Assembly: GCA_003133245.1 (NCBI GenBank)
Contig: PKWM01000026.1
Location: 62,001-126,000 of the forward strand
DNA: 64,000 nucleotides
Origin: Rhodoferax sp.
GTDB lineage: Bacteria; Pseudomonadota; Gammaproteobacteria; Burkholderiales; Burkholderiaceae_C
Reading direction: 5' to 3'
The notes beneath the pieces were generated by a model that worked only from the letters and a program-made list of their open reading frames with translations, ran no database searches and had not been told where the DNA came from. This document shows, in pieces, positions 51,820 to 63,200 of the stretch; the first letter of the stretch is position 1, and the number at the start of each line of letters is the position of its first letter. Both the position numbers and the translations under genes were made by a program.

Positions 51820-51888
51820 GTTCAGAGAGCGCGTTCCTGCAAATCATTATCAACCCATTTGCGCAGCGCAGGCGAATAAATTGAACTC

Positions 51889-51924
51889 AAAAAAAAGACT
51901 GCCAACGCTGTGTTGGCAGTCTTT
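51889..51924 (-). terminator. Rho-independent terminator of actP
   Basis: On the minus strand AAAGACTGCCAAC-ACAGC-GTTGGCAGTCTTT is a perfect 13-bp stem with a 5-nt loop, followed at once by a run of eight T. It lies about 60 nt after the actP stop. Confidence 0.95.
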
Positions 51925-51983
51925 GCAGAGACCTGCTTCGGTGGCCGACGATCAAATCGGCTGCCGAGCTTGTCTGCGATCTT

Positions 51984-53675
51984 TCAACGCCCCGAGTTGG
52001 AAGCCGAACCAATACCGGTTTCAGAGCGCACTTCTTGCGCCGGGTAGCCTTCGCGGTCAACCGCCGCACGTGCACTGTGATCCATCAGGGACACCAGCCA
52101 GATCACAAGAAACGCCGCCGGGATCGAGAAGATGGCCGCTGAGTCATACGGGAACCAGGCTGAACCCGCCGGGTGATGCAAAGCCAGCACCCACACGGCA
52201 TTGGAGCCCACCGTCAGCACCACAGCCATGATCAGCCCGACAAAGCCACCTGTGACCGCACCCTTGGTGGTGCAATCTTTCCACAGCACCGACATGAACA
52301 ACACCGGGAAGTTGGCCGAGGCAGCGACCACAAAAGCCAGCATGACCATGAAGGCGACGTTTTCTTTCTCGAACGCGATCCCAAAGAACACGGCGATGAT
52401 GCCGAGGATCACAACGGTGATCCGCGAAGCGCGCAGTTCATCAGCCTGGTCAACCCGGCCTTTTCTCCAAACGGAGGCGTACAAGTCATGCGACACGGCC
52501 GAAGCACCCGACAAGGTCAAACCGGCTACCACGGCCAGAATGGTGGCAAAGGCCACGGCCGAGATAAAGCCCATGAACGCGTTGCCACCGACCGCCCTGG
52601 ACAAATGCACCGCGGCCATATTGCCGCCACCGGTCAGTCCTTTGGAGATGTCACCACCGACAAAATAGTCCATCGGATTGGGGATCAGGTTGGTGATGGC
52701 ACCGAAACCGATGATGAAGGTCAGGATGTAGAAATAGCCGATCCAGGTGGTTGCCCAGCCGACGGATTTACGTGCTTCCTTGGCGCTCGAGACGGTAAAA
52801 AAGCGCATCAAAATGTGCGGCAGGCCAGCCGTACCAAACATCAGCGCCATGCCGATCGAGATCGCCGAGATCGGACTCGTGATCAGCGTACCCGGGCCCA
52901 TGATGGCATCTTTCTTGGAATGCACCTCAATCGCTTTGGCAAACATGGCTTCGGGTGAGAAACCAAATTGCATCATCACCGCTCCAGCCATAAAGGTGGC
53001 ACCGCCGAGCAGCATGCAGGCCTTGATAATCTGCACCCAGGAGGTCGCCGTCATGCCGCCAAATAGCACGTAAATCATCATGATCGTACCGACCAGAATT
53101 TCGGCATAGAGATAATCCAGACCGAATAGCAATTTGATGAGTTGACCGGCGCCGACCATTTGGGCGGTCATGTAGAACGCCACCACCACCAGCGAGCCAC
53201 AGGCGGCAAAAACGCGGATTGGTGTTTGCTCGAAACGGTAGCCTGCTACGTCGGCAAAAGTGAACTTGCCCAGGTTGCGCAACCGCTCGGCCATCAGGAA
53301 GGTGATGAGCGGCCAGCCGACCAGCCAACCAATGGAGTAGATCAGCCCGTCAAAACCGCTGGAGAACACCAGGCCAGAAATACCCAGAAAAGAAGCCGCT
53401 GACATGTAGTCACCGGCAATTGCCAAACCATTTTGAAACCCGGTCAGAGAACCACCCGCAGTGTAGAAGTCAGAGGCATTCTTGGTGCGGGAGGCCGCCC
53501 ATTTGGTGATGAACAGCGTCACGATCACAAAGAATGCGAACATCCCGATCGCAGTCCAGTTGGTCGTCTGCTTGACGGCTTGACCCATATCGGCACCAGC
53601 CGCATAAGCACCGGCTGACAGAGTCAGCAGCGCTGTCAGCGCCAGAGCGCTTTTGTGTTGCGAGAGACGCGTCAT
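51984..53675 (-). CDS. actP: ActP, cation/acetate symporter
   Basis: This 563-aa sodium:solute symporter has an N-terminal signal-like segment ([18 protein letters not shown]) and about 13 membrane helices. Family signatures include [40 protein letters not shown] and [20 protein letters not shown]. It takes up acetate and related short acids. Its start overlaps the end of yjcH by 4 nt. Confidence 0.96.
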   Translation of the reverse strand: MTRLSQHKSALALTALLTLSAGAYAAGADMGQAVKQTTNWTAIGMFAFFVIVTLFITKWAASRTKNASDFYTAGGSLTGFQNGLAIAGDYMSAASFLGISGLVFSSGFDGLIYSIGWLVGWPLITFLMAERLRNLGKFTFADVAGYRFEQTPIRVFAACGSLVVVAFYMTAQMVGAGQLIKLLFGLDYLYAEILVGTIMMIYVLFGGMTATSWVQIIKACMLLGGATFMAGAVMMQFGFSPEAMFAKAIEVHSKKDAIMGPGTLITSPISAISIGMALMFGTAGLPHILMRFFTVSSAKEARKSVGWATTWIGYFYILTFIIGFGAITNLIPNPMDYFVGGDISKGLTGGGNMAAVHLSRAVGGNAFMGFISAVAFATILAVVAGLTLSGASAVSHDLYASVWRKGRVDQADELRASRITVVILGIIAVFFGIAFEKENVAFMVMLAFVVAASANFPVLFMSVLWKDCTTKGAVTGGFVGLIMAVVLTVGSNAVWVLALHHPAGSAWFPYDSAAIFSIPAAFLVIWLVSLMDHSARAAVDREGYPAQEVRSETGIGSASNSGR

Positions 53676-53980
53676 TTCAGGGCTCCTTTAACCACTTCTT
53701 GGGTCAGGTCGTCAAATTCGCCATTGGCGCGACGCACGTAAATAATGGTGATGATGATGGTGAACACCAGCACCCCAATCCCCATCGGCATGCCATAGGT
53801 GGTGACGCCGGAACCGATCTTGGTTTCCAGAAAGGGTTTGTCATAAGCCACCAACAAAATGAAGCCGTAATACACGACCATCATGGACCAGGTAAGCCAC
53901 CAACCGATACGCGATCGCTTGGATTTGAGCTCCTGGTATTTTGGGTTACTGGTAACCCGCTGTATCAAATCGTCTTGCAT
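53672..53980 (-). CDS. yjcH: YjcH-like DUF485 membrane protein
   Basis: This 102-aa protein has two membrane helices ([20 protein letters not shown] and [20 protein letters not shown]). It is the small partner always placed before actP. ATG 53980 has AGGAG 7 nt upstream and is preferred over ATG 54058. Confidence 0.93.
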   Translation of the reverse strand: MQDDLIQRVTSNPKYQELKSKRSRIGWWLTWSMMVVYYGFILLVAYDKPFLETKIGSGVTTYGMPMGIGVLVFTIIITIIYVRRANGEFDDLTQEVVKGALK

Positions 53981-54486
53981 GGTTTGTCTCCTGAAAATTA
54001 GGACGATGGGGATAGACCGCGTGAACCCAATGGGGAAATCGTTCTTGACTTTCGGCAACGATCACTGACGCTGGAACCGGCACCGCAAGCACAACATTGG
54101 TTTGAGCCACGCGTTCAGTCTCGTTTTCAAAACTTACAGTGGACTGTCAGTTCGCGTGCCAAATTCGTTTATTTTGCAGGGGGAAACCCTTAGTTGAGTA
54201 CGATCCAAACTGAGGTGCCAGTCCAATTGGGCGTAAGACCAAGGTAAGCGCACGGGGCACAATGGCCACCACGGTCTTTGCGCAATTGCCGCATAAGCCG
54301 TGAAGAGGAGACCACTGTGTTTAACCGAGATAATCCATTAGGCGGTTCTTCGAACCTGCACAGCGGCTGGCGGTCGATTTGCGGTCATTTTGAACAGTCA
54401 CTCGTCGTCCATAGCCCAAGCTATGAACTCCTCATGCCAGTCCAAACTGCCTCGCAACTCGCCTCACCATCCATCTGTGCCCTAAT

Positions 54487-54640
54487 GGATTTTCTCGGTT
54501 TAAAGGACTTGGCGAGCAACGTCTGCTGGCTCTGTTTGTGGCTGGAATCGGAACCCGGGCAAGGAGCAACTTTCTGGTTCCAGCTGCCGCTTGGTAGCCG
54601 GGTGAGTGGGTCGGCAGTATTAAAACAAGGAGACGCATGA
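54487..54640 (+). pseudogene. Decayed C-terminal end of a sensor histidine kinase
   Basis: In the 656-nt gap between yjcH and the response-regulator gene a rightward frame (open from 54278) ends with LESEPGQGATFWFQLPLGSR (54542-54601). This is the usual end of a histidine-kinase ATPase domain (the ESExGxGxxFxFxLP stretch). Nothing upstream in this frame matches the H-box, N-box or G1 box. It ends just at the response regulator's start codon, as a kinase gene would. The most likely reading is a kinase gene reduced to its last codons; the rest of 53981-54487 shows no gene. Confidence 0.55.
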
Positions 54641-55014
54641 TGAGCCAAAAAATACTGGTTGCTGATGATGAACCGAACATCGTTATTTCACTCGAATACC
54701 TGCTCAAGCGCGAAGGCTACACGGTGTTGGTGGCACGCGACGGCCAGGAAGCCCTCGATATGATCGCCACCGAGCACCCCGCCTTGGTGCTGCTCGATGT
54801 GATGATGCCCAAAAAAACCGGTTTTGAGGTTTGCCAGGCGGTGCGCGCGAGCGAAGGCTTGCAGAGCACCAAAATTCTGATGCTGAGCGCCAAAGGGCGT
54901 GACACCGACATTGCCAAAGGGCTGGCATTGGGGGCCGATGCTTACATGACAAAACCGTTTTCAACCCGTGAGTTGGTGCAAAAAGTGGCTGATATGCTGG
55001 GCTCGCCTCCATGA
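54637..55014 (+). CDS. Single-domain response regulator (CheY-like)
   Basis: This 125-aa receiver domain has the acidic pair in ILVADDEPNIVISLEYLLKR, the phospho-acceptor aspartate in ALVLLDVMMPKKTGFEV and the lysine in AYMTKPFSTRELVQKV. It has no output domain. Two adjacent ATGs (54637, 54640) follow AAGGAG. The stop overlaps the next gene (ATGA), tying it to the sensor-exonuclease fusion. Its cognate kinase seems to be the decayed gene just upstream, so the phospho-donor is unclear. Confidence 0.93.
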   Translation: MMSQKILVADDEPNIVISLEYLLKREGYTVLVARDGQEALDMIATEHPALVLLDVMMPKKTGFEVCQAVRASEGLQSTKILMLSAKGRDTDIAKGLALGADAYMTKPFSTRELVQKVADMLGSPP

Positions 55015-57179
55015 AAATAGAGCACCGCTTGCTGCTGCCCATTGCTGCGGCGGGCCTGGCCTTGGCGCTCTGGATCGGTTTGACTCTGGTGCTGGTGGGT
55101 GCCACGCTGGAGAACGTAGAGCGTCAGACTGTGGCTGGCCTGCTGGCGCCGCGTCTGGCCCTTCTGGTGCTCAGTTGGGCGCTGGCATTGGCGCTGGTGG
55201 CGGTGGTTTTGCAGATCCTCTTCAAACGCTATCGGGTGGCACCGGCGCGCTTGCTGGAGCAAACCCGGGTTTTGCTAAGAGCGCAGTTGCCCCAGCAGAT
55301 CGCGCCCACAGGCACACCTGAGCTACGCTTGCTGGCTCAATCAATCAACGAGCTGGCGGTCCAGCGCGACGCTTTGCGCGCCAACATGACGCAGCGCATT
55401 GCCGAGGCGAACGTGGACGTGCAGCAGGAAAAGAATCGTCTGGCCGCCCTGATGGCCGAACTGACGCAGAGCGTGGTGGTATGTAATCTGGAGGGTCGTA
55501 TCCTGCTTTACAACAGCCGGGCGCGCTTGCAGTTTCGTGCGCTCTCCAACACACCGGCGCTGGCCGACGGGGCCGAGCTGATCGGCATCGGGCGCTCCAT
55601 TTACGCCGTCTTTGAGCGCCAGTTGGTGGCGCATGCGCTGGAGGTGATTGAGCTGCGCCTGGCACGCGGCGCTGCCAGCCCGTCCGCGCAGTTTGTGACC
55701 ACCACCCGAACCGGGCAACTGCTGCGGGTGCAGATGGCACCGGTGCGCGCGGTCGATACGTCAGCGCCTCAGCCCGGTGGCATCAATGGCTTTGTACTGA
55801 TGCTCGACAACGTGACGCGCGCTTATGAAGAAGAAACCTTGCGCGACCAGTTGCTGCACGGCCTGACCGAGCGCAGCCGCTCCTCACTGGCCAATATGCA
55901 GGCAGCGGTGGACATGCTGGCTTATCCTGATCTTGACGCGCCGCTGCGCGAGCGCTTTCTGGGCGTGGTGCGCGACGAGGTCAGCGCCATGAGCCAGCGC
56001 ATTGTCGAGCTGGCACAGCGCACCACCCAGGATTTGAAAACCCGCTGGCCGCTGGAGGAAATACTCGGCACCGATTTGCTGGCGGCGGCACAGCGGCGCA
56101 TTCAAGCCCATTGCCAGCGACCGGTGACTTTGGCCGAGCCGTGCGCCGAGTTGTGGCTGCGAGTGGACAGTTTTTCATTGCTACAGGCGCTGGCGTATCT
56201 GGGGCACCGCCTGGTCGAGGAGTTCGAGGTCAAGTACCTGCAGTTGCGTCTGCGAGCAGTGCAGGGGCGCGCGCAGCTCGACCTGATCTGGAGCGGTCAC
56301 ACCGTCAGCAGCGAGACTGTCATGACTTGGGAAATGGCGTCGATGCAATTTGGCAGCGAGGGCACGCCACTGACGGTGCGCGATGTGGTGGAGCGCCACG
56401 GCGGCGAGATGTGGTTTGAGCGCGAACGCGTGCGGCACGAAGCTTTCTTCAGGTTCCTGCTGCCGCTGGCCAACGCGCAAGAGCAGATCGAAGCGGGTCA
56501 AGCGACCCACGACCAGGGGCGGCCCGAGTTTTATGACTTTGATCTGTTTCAGGCCAGCGACGAGAGCCGTGCGCTCGACGAGCGACCTTTGTCCTCATTG
56601 ACGTTGACGGTGTTTGACACTGAAACCACCGGTTTGAACCCGTCCCTGGGCGATGAAATCATCCAGATCGGAGCCGTGCGCATTGTCAACGGCAAGCTGC
56701 GCAAGGGTGAATGCTTTGACCAACTGGTTAATCCGGCGCGCTTGATCCCGGAGGCGACGATCCCGATCCACGGCATCACACAGGACATGGTTCAGGGCCA
56801 GCTTGCCATTGGTGCGGTGCTACCGGCCTTTTATGCGTTCGCGCAGGACACGGTGCTGGTGGCGCATAACGCGGCGTTTGACATGAAGTTTTTGCAACTC
56901 AAAGAGGCCAGCACCGGCCTGGTCTTTCGCCAGCCGGTGCTTGACACTTTGCTGCTGTCGGCACTGGTTCATCCGCAGCAGGAATCGCACCGGCTCGAAG
57001 CCATTGCCGAGCGTTTCAACATTGCCGTGCGCGCCCGCCACACTGCGCTGGGCGACGCCATGGTGACGGCCGAAGTTCTGCTGCGTCTGCTGCCGCTACT
57101 CGCCGAGATGGGGATTCACACCCTGGGCGAAGCGCGCTTTGCCTCGCAGAAGACTTATTACGCCCGGCTCAAATATTAA
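55011..57179 (+). CDS. Degenerate sensor-kinase / DnaQ-type 3'-5' exonuclease fusion
   Basis: This 722-aa protein has two N-terminal membrane helices (LLLPIAAAGLALALWIGLTL; LALLVLSWALALALVAVVLQ), a HAMP-like linker, a PAS-like domain (AELTQSVVVCNLEGRILLYN), then a kinase-like region whose H-box lacks histidine (LHGLTERSRSSLANMQ) and whose ATPase end is altered (VVERHGGEMWFERE). The last about 190 residues are a DEDDh exonuclease: VFDTETTGLNPSLGDEI, LVAHNAAFDMKFLQ and ARHTALGDAMVTAEVL hold all catalytic acids and the histidine. It looks like a membrane-anchored exonuclease with a dead kinase sensor. It is coupled to the response regulator by an ATGA overlap. Confidence 0.88.
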   Translation: MKIEHRLLLPIAAAGLALALWIGLTLVLVGATLENVERQTVAGLLAPRLALLVLSWALALALVAVVLQILFKRYRVAPARLLEQTRVLLRAQLPQQIAPTGTPELRLLAQSINELAVQRDALRANMTQRIAEANVDVQQEKNRLAALMAELTQSVVVCNLEGRILLYNSRARLQFRALSNTPALADGAELIGIGRSIYAVFERQLVAHALEVIELRLARGAASPSAQFVTTTRTGQLLRVQMAPVRAVDTSAPQPGGINGFVLMLDNVTRAYEEETLRDQLLHGLTERSRSSLANMQAAVDMLAYPDLDAPLRERFLGVVRDEVSAMSQRIVELAQRTTQDLKTRWPLEEILGTDLLAAAQRRIQAHCQRPVTLAEPCAELWLRVDSFSLLQALAYLGHRLVEEFEVKYLQLRLRAVQGRAQLDLIWSGHTVSSETVMTWEMASMQFGSEGTPLTVRDVVERHGGEMWFERERVRHEAFFRFLLPLANAQEQIEAGQATHDQGRPEFYDFDLFQASDESRALDERPLSSLTLTVFDTETTGLNPSLGDEIIQIGAVRIVNGKLRKGECFDQLVNPARLIPEATIPIHGITQDMVQGQLAIGAVLPAFYAFAQDTVLVAHNAAFDMKFLQLKEASTGLVFRQPVLDTLLLSALVHPQQESHRLEAIAERFNIAVRARHTALGDAMVTAEVLLRLLPLLAEMGIHTLGEARFASQKTYYARLKY

Positions 57180-57259
57180 GGCCTTACGCCCTGGGGCGAT
57201 CTCCTGAGCCCGGCAACTCCGTAGAATGATCGGCCTCTCAGGAAAGACCCCAACTCATC

Positions 57260-60200
57260 ATGCCACACGGAATCATCCGCATTCGCGGCGCGCGTCAGCA
57301 CAACCTCAAAAATCTCGACCTGGATATCCGCACCGGCGAGCTCACAGTGATCACGGGTCCGAGTGGCTCGGGCAAGTCGAGTTTGGTGTTTGACACGCTC
57401 TATGCCGAGGGTCAACGGCGTTACGTTGAAACTTTTTCGGCTTATGCACGCCAGTTCCTCGAACGCATGGACAAGCCCGCTGTTGACAAGGTCGAAGGTG
57501 TGCCGCCGGCGATTGCGATTGACCAGACCAACCCAGTGCGCTCCAGCCGCTCCACCGTGGGCACCATGAGCGAACTCAACGATCACTTGAAGCTTTTGTT
57601 TGCGCGCGCGGCGCAACTGTTTGACCGCGACACGGCGCAGCCGGTGCGCCATGACTCGGCAGAGTCGATTTATGCTGAATTGCAACAGCGTGTGGCAGCT
57701 GCCAACGAGGAGCCTAGACTGGCCATCACCTTCCCGGTGGAGTTGCCGGCCAGTGCCACGCCAGAGGAGGTGACGCAATGGCTCTCGGTCAGCGGTTTTA
57801 CCAAGGTACAAGCCGAGCGCGAAGTGGATTTTGGCTCTGACCCCAATTCAGCGGCCACCAAATCAAAGCGCAAAATATTGGACGTCGTAGCCGACCGCTT
57901 CCGGCTGGGCACGGTCGAACGCTCACGCGTGTTGGAAGCCATCGAAGTTGCCCTCAAGCACGGCAGCGGTCAGCTGGCTGTGTATGTTGACGCCGCCGCC
58001 ATCTGGAAATTCTCCACCGGCCTGCATTGCCCCGACAGCGGATTGCGTTACGCCGAGCCGATCGCCTCGGCGTTTTCTTTTAACTCCGCAGTGGGTGCCT
58101 GCGCCACTTGCCGTGGCTTTGGTCGGGTCATCGGGGTTGATTACGCACTGGTGATTCCGAACCCAAAATTGACGCTCCGCGCCGGTGCCGTCAAGCCGAT
58201 GCAAACCCCGGCCTGGCAGGAGTGTCAGGACGATCTGATGCGCCACGCCGAAGCGGAGGGCATTCCACGTGACACGCCCTGGTACCAGCTTAACGCCGAG
58301 CAGCAGCACTGGGTGGTGAATGGCTCGCCGCACTGGAAGGGCAAATGGAATCAGCACTGGTTTGGCATCAAGCGCTTTTTTGAGTACCTGGAGACCAAAG
58401 CCTACAAAATGCATATCCGCGTGCTGCTCTCCAAGTACCGCAGCTACACGCCCTGCCCGGCCTGTGGCGGCGCACGGCTGAAGACCGAGAGCCTGTTGTG
58501 GCGCATGGGCAGCAAGGCCGATGCCGACGCTGTGCTGGATCCGACCCAACGTTTTATGCCGGTGGGGGTGAAGTGGTCGCGCGCACAACTTGAAGCGCTG
58601 CCGGGCTTGTGTCTGCATGACTTGATGCTGTTGCCGCTTGACAAGCTGCGGCGATTTTTTGAACGCTTGCAAATGACGGGTTTTGATCCTGCATGGGTGG
58701 CTTCTGACAAAGGTCAGGCACAAGCCCTCAAACTGCTGTTCGAAGAGGTCAGCACGCGCCTCAGTTACCTGTGCGAGGTCGGCATCGGCTACCTCACGCT
58801 GGACCGGCAGAGCCGCACCCTCAGTGGTGGTGAAGTGCAGCGCATCAACCTCACCACGGCGCTGGGCACTTCGCTGGTCAACACCTTGTTTGTGCTGGAT
58901 GAGCCCAGCATCGGCCTGCATCCGCGCGACATGCAGCGCATCATCCTTGCAATGCAGCGCCTGCGTGATGCGGGCAACACGCTGGTGGTGGTGGAGCACG
59001 ACCCGGCAGTGATGCTGGCGGCGGACCGCATCATCGACATGGGGCCGGGGCCGGGCGAGCGCGGCGGCCAAATCGTGTTCGATGGCAGCACTGAAGATTT
59101 GCGTCACGCCGACACCTTGACGGGTGCTTACCTTGGCGGGCGCAAGCAGATTGGCATGGGTTTCAAACGGCTGGTCGCAAGCAACACGCCGCGCCTGGTT
59201 CTGGAGGGTGCACGCGAGCACAATCTGAAAAACATTTCGGTCGAATTTCCGTTGCAACGCTTGGTCTGTGTGACAGGCGTGAGCGGTTCCGGCAAATCGA
59301 CACTGATGCAGGACATTCTGGCACCGGCCCTGAAGCGTCACTTTGGCAAAGCGTCAGAGGCACCCGGTACGTTTGATCGACTGCTCGGTGCCGAGCAGCT
59401 CAGCGACGTGGTGTTTGTGGATCAATCACCGATTGGAAAAACGGCGCGCTCCAATCCGGTCAGCTACGTCGGTGCCTGGGATGCCATCCGTCAGATTTTC
59501 GCCAATGCGCCGCTGTCAAGGCAGCGTGGCTACAGCGCAAGCAAATTCAGCTTCAACAACGGCGACGGCCGCTGCCCGACCTGTGGCGGCTCCGGCTTTG
59601 AGCACGTCGAGATGCAGTTCCTCAGCGATGTCTATCTGCGCTGCCCCGATTGCGACGGCAAGCGCTACCGACCGGAGATATTGGAAGTCACGATTGAGAG
59701 AAGAACAATCTTGGGGAAAGAAACTCATGGATTGCCGCACTACGCTCGCAATGACGGAGCTGAATCGGGGTCGGATCCCAATTCGGGGCAGGGCTTGAGT
59801 GCTGGCCAAAACAACAACACCGATTTGGCAAAACCCCAAGTCCAGGGATCCGACCCCGATTCAGCGGACCCCCACCCAGCGCTTAATGTCGCCGACATTC
59901 TTAATCTCACGGTTAGCGAAGCAGCCACTTTTTTTGCCGCTGACCGTGACGTGATTCGCGCCCTGCAGCCGATCGTCGATGTGGGTCTGGACTACGTCAA
60001 ACTTGGCCAGCCGGTACCGACGCTTTCGGGCGGCGAAGCGCAGCGTCTCAAGCTCGCTGGCTTTCTGGCCGAAGCTGCCAGGAGCAGCAGCGCCAGCCGT
60101 CAAATGACGGCCAAGCGAGGCACGCTGTTCATGTTTGATGAGCCCACCACCGGCCTGCATTTCGACGACATTGCCAAGTTAATGCGCTCGCTGCGCAAAC

Positions 60201-63200
60201 TGCTTGAGGTTGGTCATTCGCTGATCGTGATCGAACACAACCTGGATGTGATTCGTGCCAGTGACTGGTTGATTGACCTCGGGCCCGAAGGCGGTGAAGC
60301 CGGAGGCGCGGTGGTGGCTTTTGGCACACCGCAAGACCTGCTATCCCACCCAACTTCCCACACCGGAAAAGCCCTGCGCGACTACGACAGCACGTTGGGA
60401 TTGGGTACCCTCGTTGCCCAGGACCCAAGGCTGAACTATCTCCCTCACCCGTCATTGCGAGGAGCGCAACGACATGGCAATCTACGAAGTCCGAATCATG
60501 GATTGCCGCGCTACGCTCGCAATGACGAAGAGGGCGTGGCAGAATGCATCCAGATCATCAACGCGCGCGAGCACAACCTCAAGTCTTTGAGCGTCAACAT
60601 CCCGCGCGGCAAATTCAGCGTCATCACCGGCGTCTCGGGTTCTGGCAAATCAACGCTCGCTTTTGACATCCTTTTCAACGAAGGCCAGCGCCGTTACCTG
60701 GAGTCGCTCAACGCCTATGCCCGCTCCATCGTGCAACCCGCCGGTCGGCCCGATGTTGATGCGGTCTATGGCATCCCGCCAACGGTGGCGATCGAGCAAC
60801 GTCTGAGTCGTGGTGGCCGCAAATCGACCGTCGGCACCAGCACCGAAGTCTGGCATTTTCTGCGCTTGCTGTATGTCAAGCTCGGCACCCAGCACTGCAT
60901 CCACGACGGCATGCCGGTGGCACCGCAAACGTTTGAGAGCATTGCCGCGCAACTGCTGAAAAACTTTTCAGGTCAACAGATCGGCTTGCTCTCACCCCTG
61001 GTGATGAATCGCAAAGGTGTTTATACCGAGCTGGCCGACTGGGCGCAAACACGGGGTTTCACGCACCTGCGCGTCGATGGCAACTTTTTACCCACCACCG
61101 GTTTCCCGCGCCTGGACCGTTTCAAGGAACACACGATTGAGTTGCCGGTGCAGAGCCTCACCGTGTTGCCAGCGCAAGAAGCCCAACTGCGCGCGGCACT
61201 CGCGGCAGCGCTGACGCACGGCAAAGGTGTGCTGCACGTGCTGAGCAATTTAAGCGGCTTGCATGCAGCTATGCTGGCAGGAAGCTCGACGGCGGCCATT
61301 GGCCGGGTGAACGCATTCTCCACCGAGCGCGCCTGCCCGCTGTGCCACACCAGCTACGCCGAGCTGGACCCGCGGCTGTTCTCCTACAACAGCAAGCACG
61401 GCTGGTGCCCGGATTGCGTCGGCACCGGCGTCAAGTTGACGCGTGAACAGCGCAAGGTGTTTGATGACTCGGTGCAGAGTGACGACAACAAAGGTCGCGA
61501 GCAGACCTTTGCCGAGCCGGAGGTGGAAGACCTGGTGGATACCGTGTGTCCCACTTGCCACGGCACACGTCTCAACGCCATGGCCCGCGCCGTTAAATTT
61601 GGCGCGCTGAGCCCTCACCCCAGCCCTCTCCCAGGCGGAGAGGGAGCAAACAGCCCGACTCAGGAATTGGCATTTCCCCCTCGCCCTTTGGGAGAGGGTT
61701 GGGGTGAGGGCGTGTCTATCACCGAGCTGGCGCGCCTGAGTGTCACGGACCTTCACCGCTGGGTTGAGACGCTTCAAGCCAAGCATCGCTTGAGTCAACG
61801 CGAGCGCGACATTGCGCGTGATTTGATTCCGGAAATCAAAGGCCGACTGGCATTTTTGGAACAGGTTGGCCTGGGCTACTTGACGCTGGATCGGGGCGCA
61901 CCGTCTTTGAGCGGCGGTGAGGCGCAGCGCATCCGCCTGGCGGCGCAACTCGGCAGCAATCTGCAAGGCGTCTGCTATGTGCTCGATGAGCCGACCATCG
62001 GACTGCACCACCGCGACAACCAGATTTTGCTCGGCGCGTTGCAACAATTGAGTGACCAGGGCAACACTTTGGTGGTAGTGGAACACGACGAGGCCACCAT
62101 CCGCCAGGCCGAGCACATCATTGACATAGGACCTGGCGCCGGCCAGCGCGGCGGGCGGCTGGTTGCCGAGGGCTCGCTGGCTGAGATCATGCAAGCACCA
62201 GACTCGCAGACCGGGCGCTATTTGCTGCATGCGATGCAGCATCCGCTGCAGGCCAGGCGACCTGTTTTCGATTTTGGTGAGCCAGCGGCTGTAGTGAATT
62301 TGGCAAAACCCCAAGTCCAGGGGTCAGATTCCATTTTCGCCCCCGACCCTTCGAAGAAGAAAAAATCTAAAGCGAAATTGGACTCTGACCCCAATTTCAC
62401 GGTTCCAGAAACACCACTCTGGCTCGCCGTCACCAACGCCAATCTGCACAACCTGCAAAACATTACAGTCGAAATTCCCCTGGGCCGTCTGGTTGCCATC
62501 ACCGGCGTTTCCGGTTCCGGCAAATCCACCCTGGCGCGCGATGTATTGCTGGCCAATGTGCAGACTGCGGTGCATCAATGCAGCACAAAGGCCGGTCGCG
62601 ACGCCTTGGCCGCTGGCGAGCAAATTAACTGGATCGGCTGCGCAGAAATGACGGGTTTTGAGTCAATCGATCGTGTACTCGAAGTCGATCAAACCCCGAT
62701 CGGCAAAACTCCGCGTTCCTGTCCTGCCACCTATATTGGCTTTTGGGACATCATCCGCAAATTGTTTGCTGACACACTCGAGGCCAAAGCGCGTGGTTAC
62801 GCCGCCAACCGGTTCAGTTTCAACACCGGCGATGGCCGCTGTGCAGGTTGCGAAGGGCAGGGCATCCGCACCATCGCCATGAGTTTCTTGCCCGACGTGA
62901 AAGTGCTGTGCGAGAGCTGCAAGGGTGCGCGTTTCAACCCTGAAACACTGGCTGTCACCTGGCGCGGCAAGAACATTGGCGACGTGTTGCAAATGGAAGT
63001 CGACGAAGCTACTGCTTTCTTCGCCGCCATGCCCAAGCTCAGACACCCCTTGCAACTTCTCAAAGACGTGGGCCTGGGTTATTTGAAGCTGGGGCAGCCC
63101 TCGCCCACGCTCAGTGGCGGTGAGGCGCAGCGCCTCAAACTGGTGACTGAGCTCGCCAAGGTGCGCGACGATATTGCTCGCCGTGGCCAGCGGGCGCCTC

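Noticed and set aside
57923-59341. 472-codon open frame on the - strand opposite uvrA
   Set aside because: Shadow of the uvrA frame; composition rich in Gln/His/Arg and no motif.
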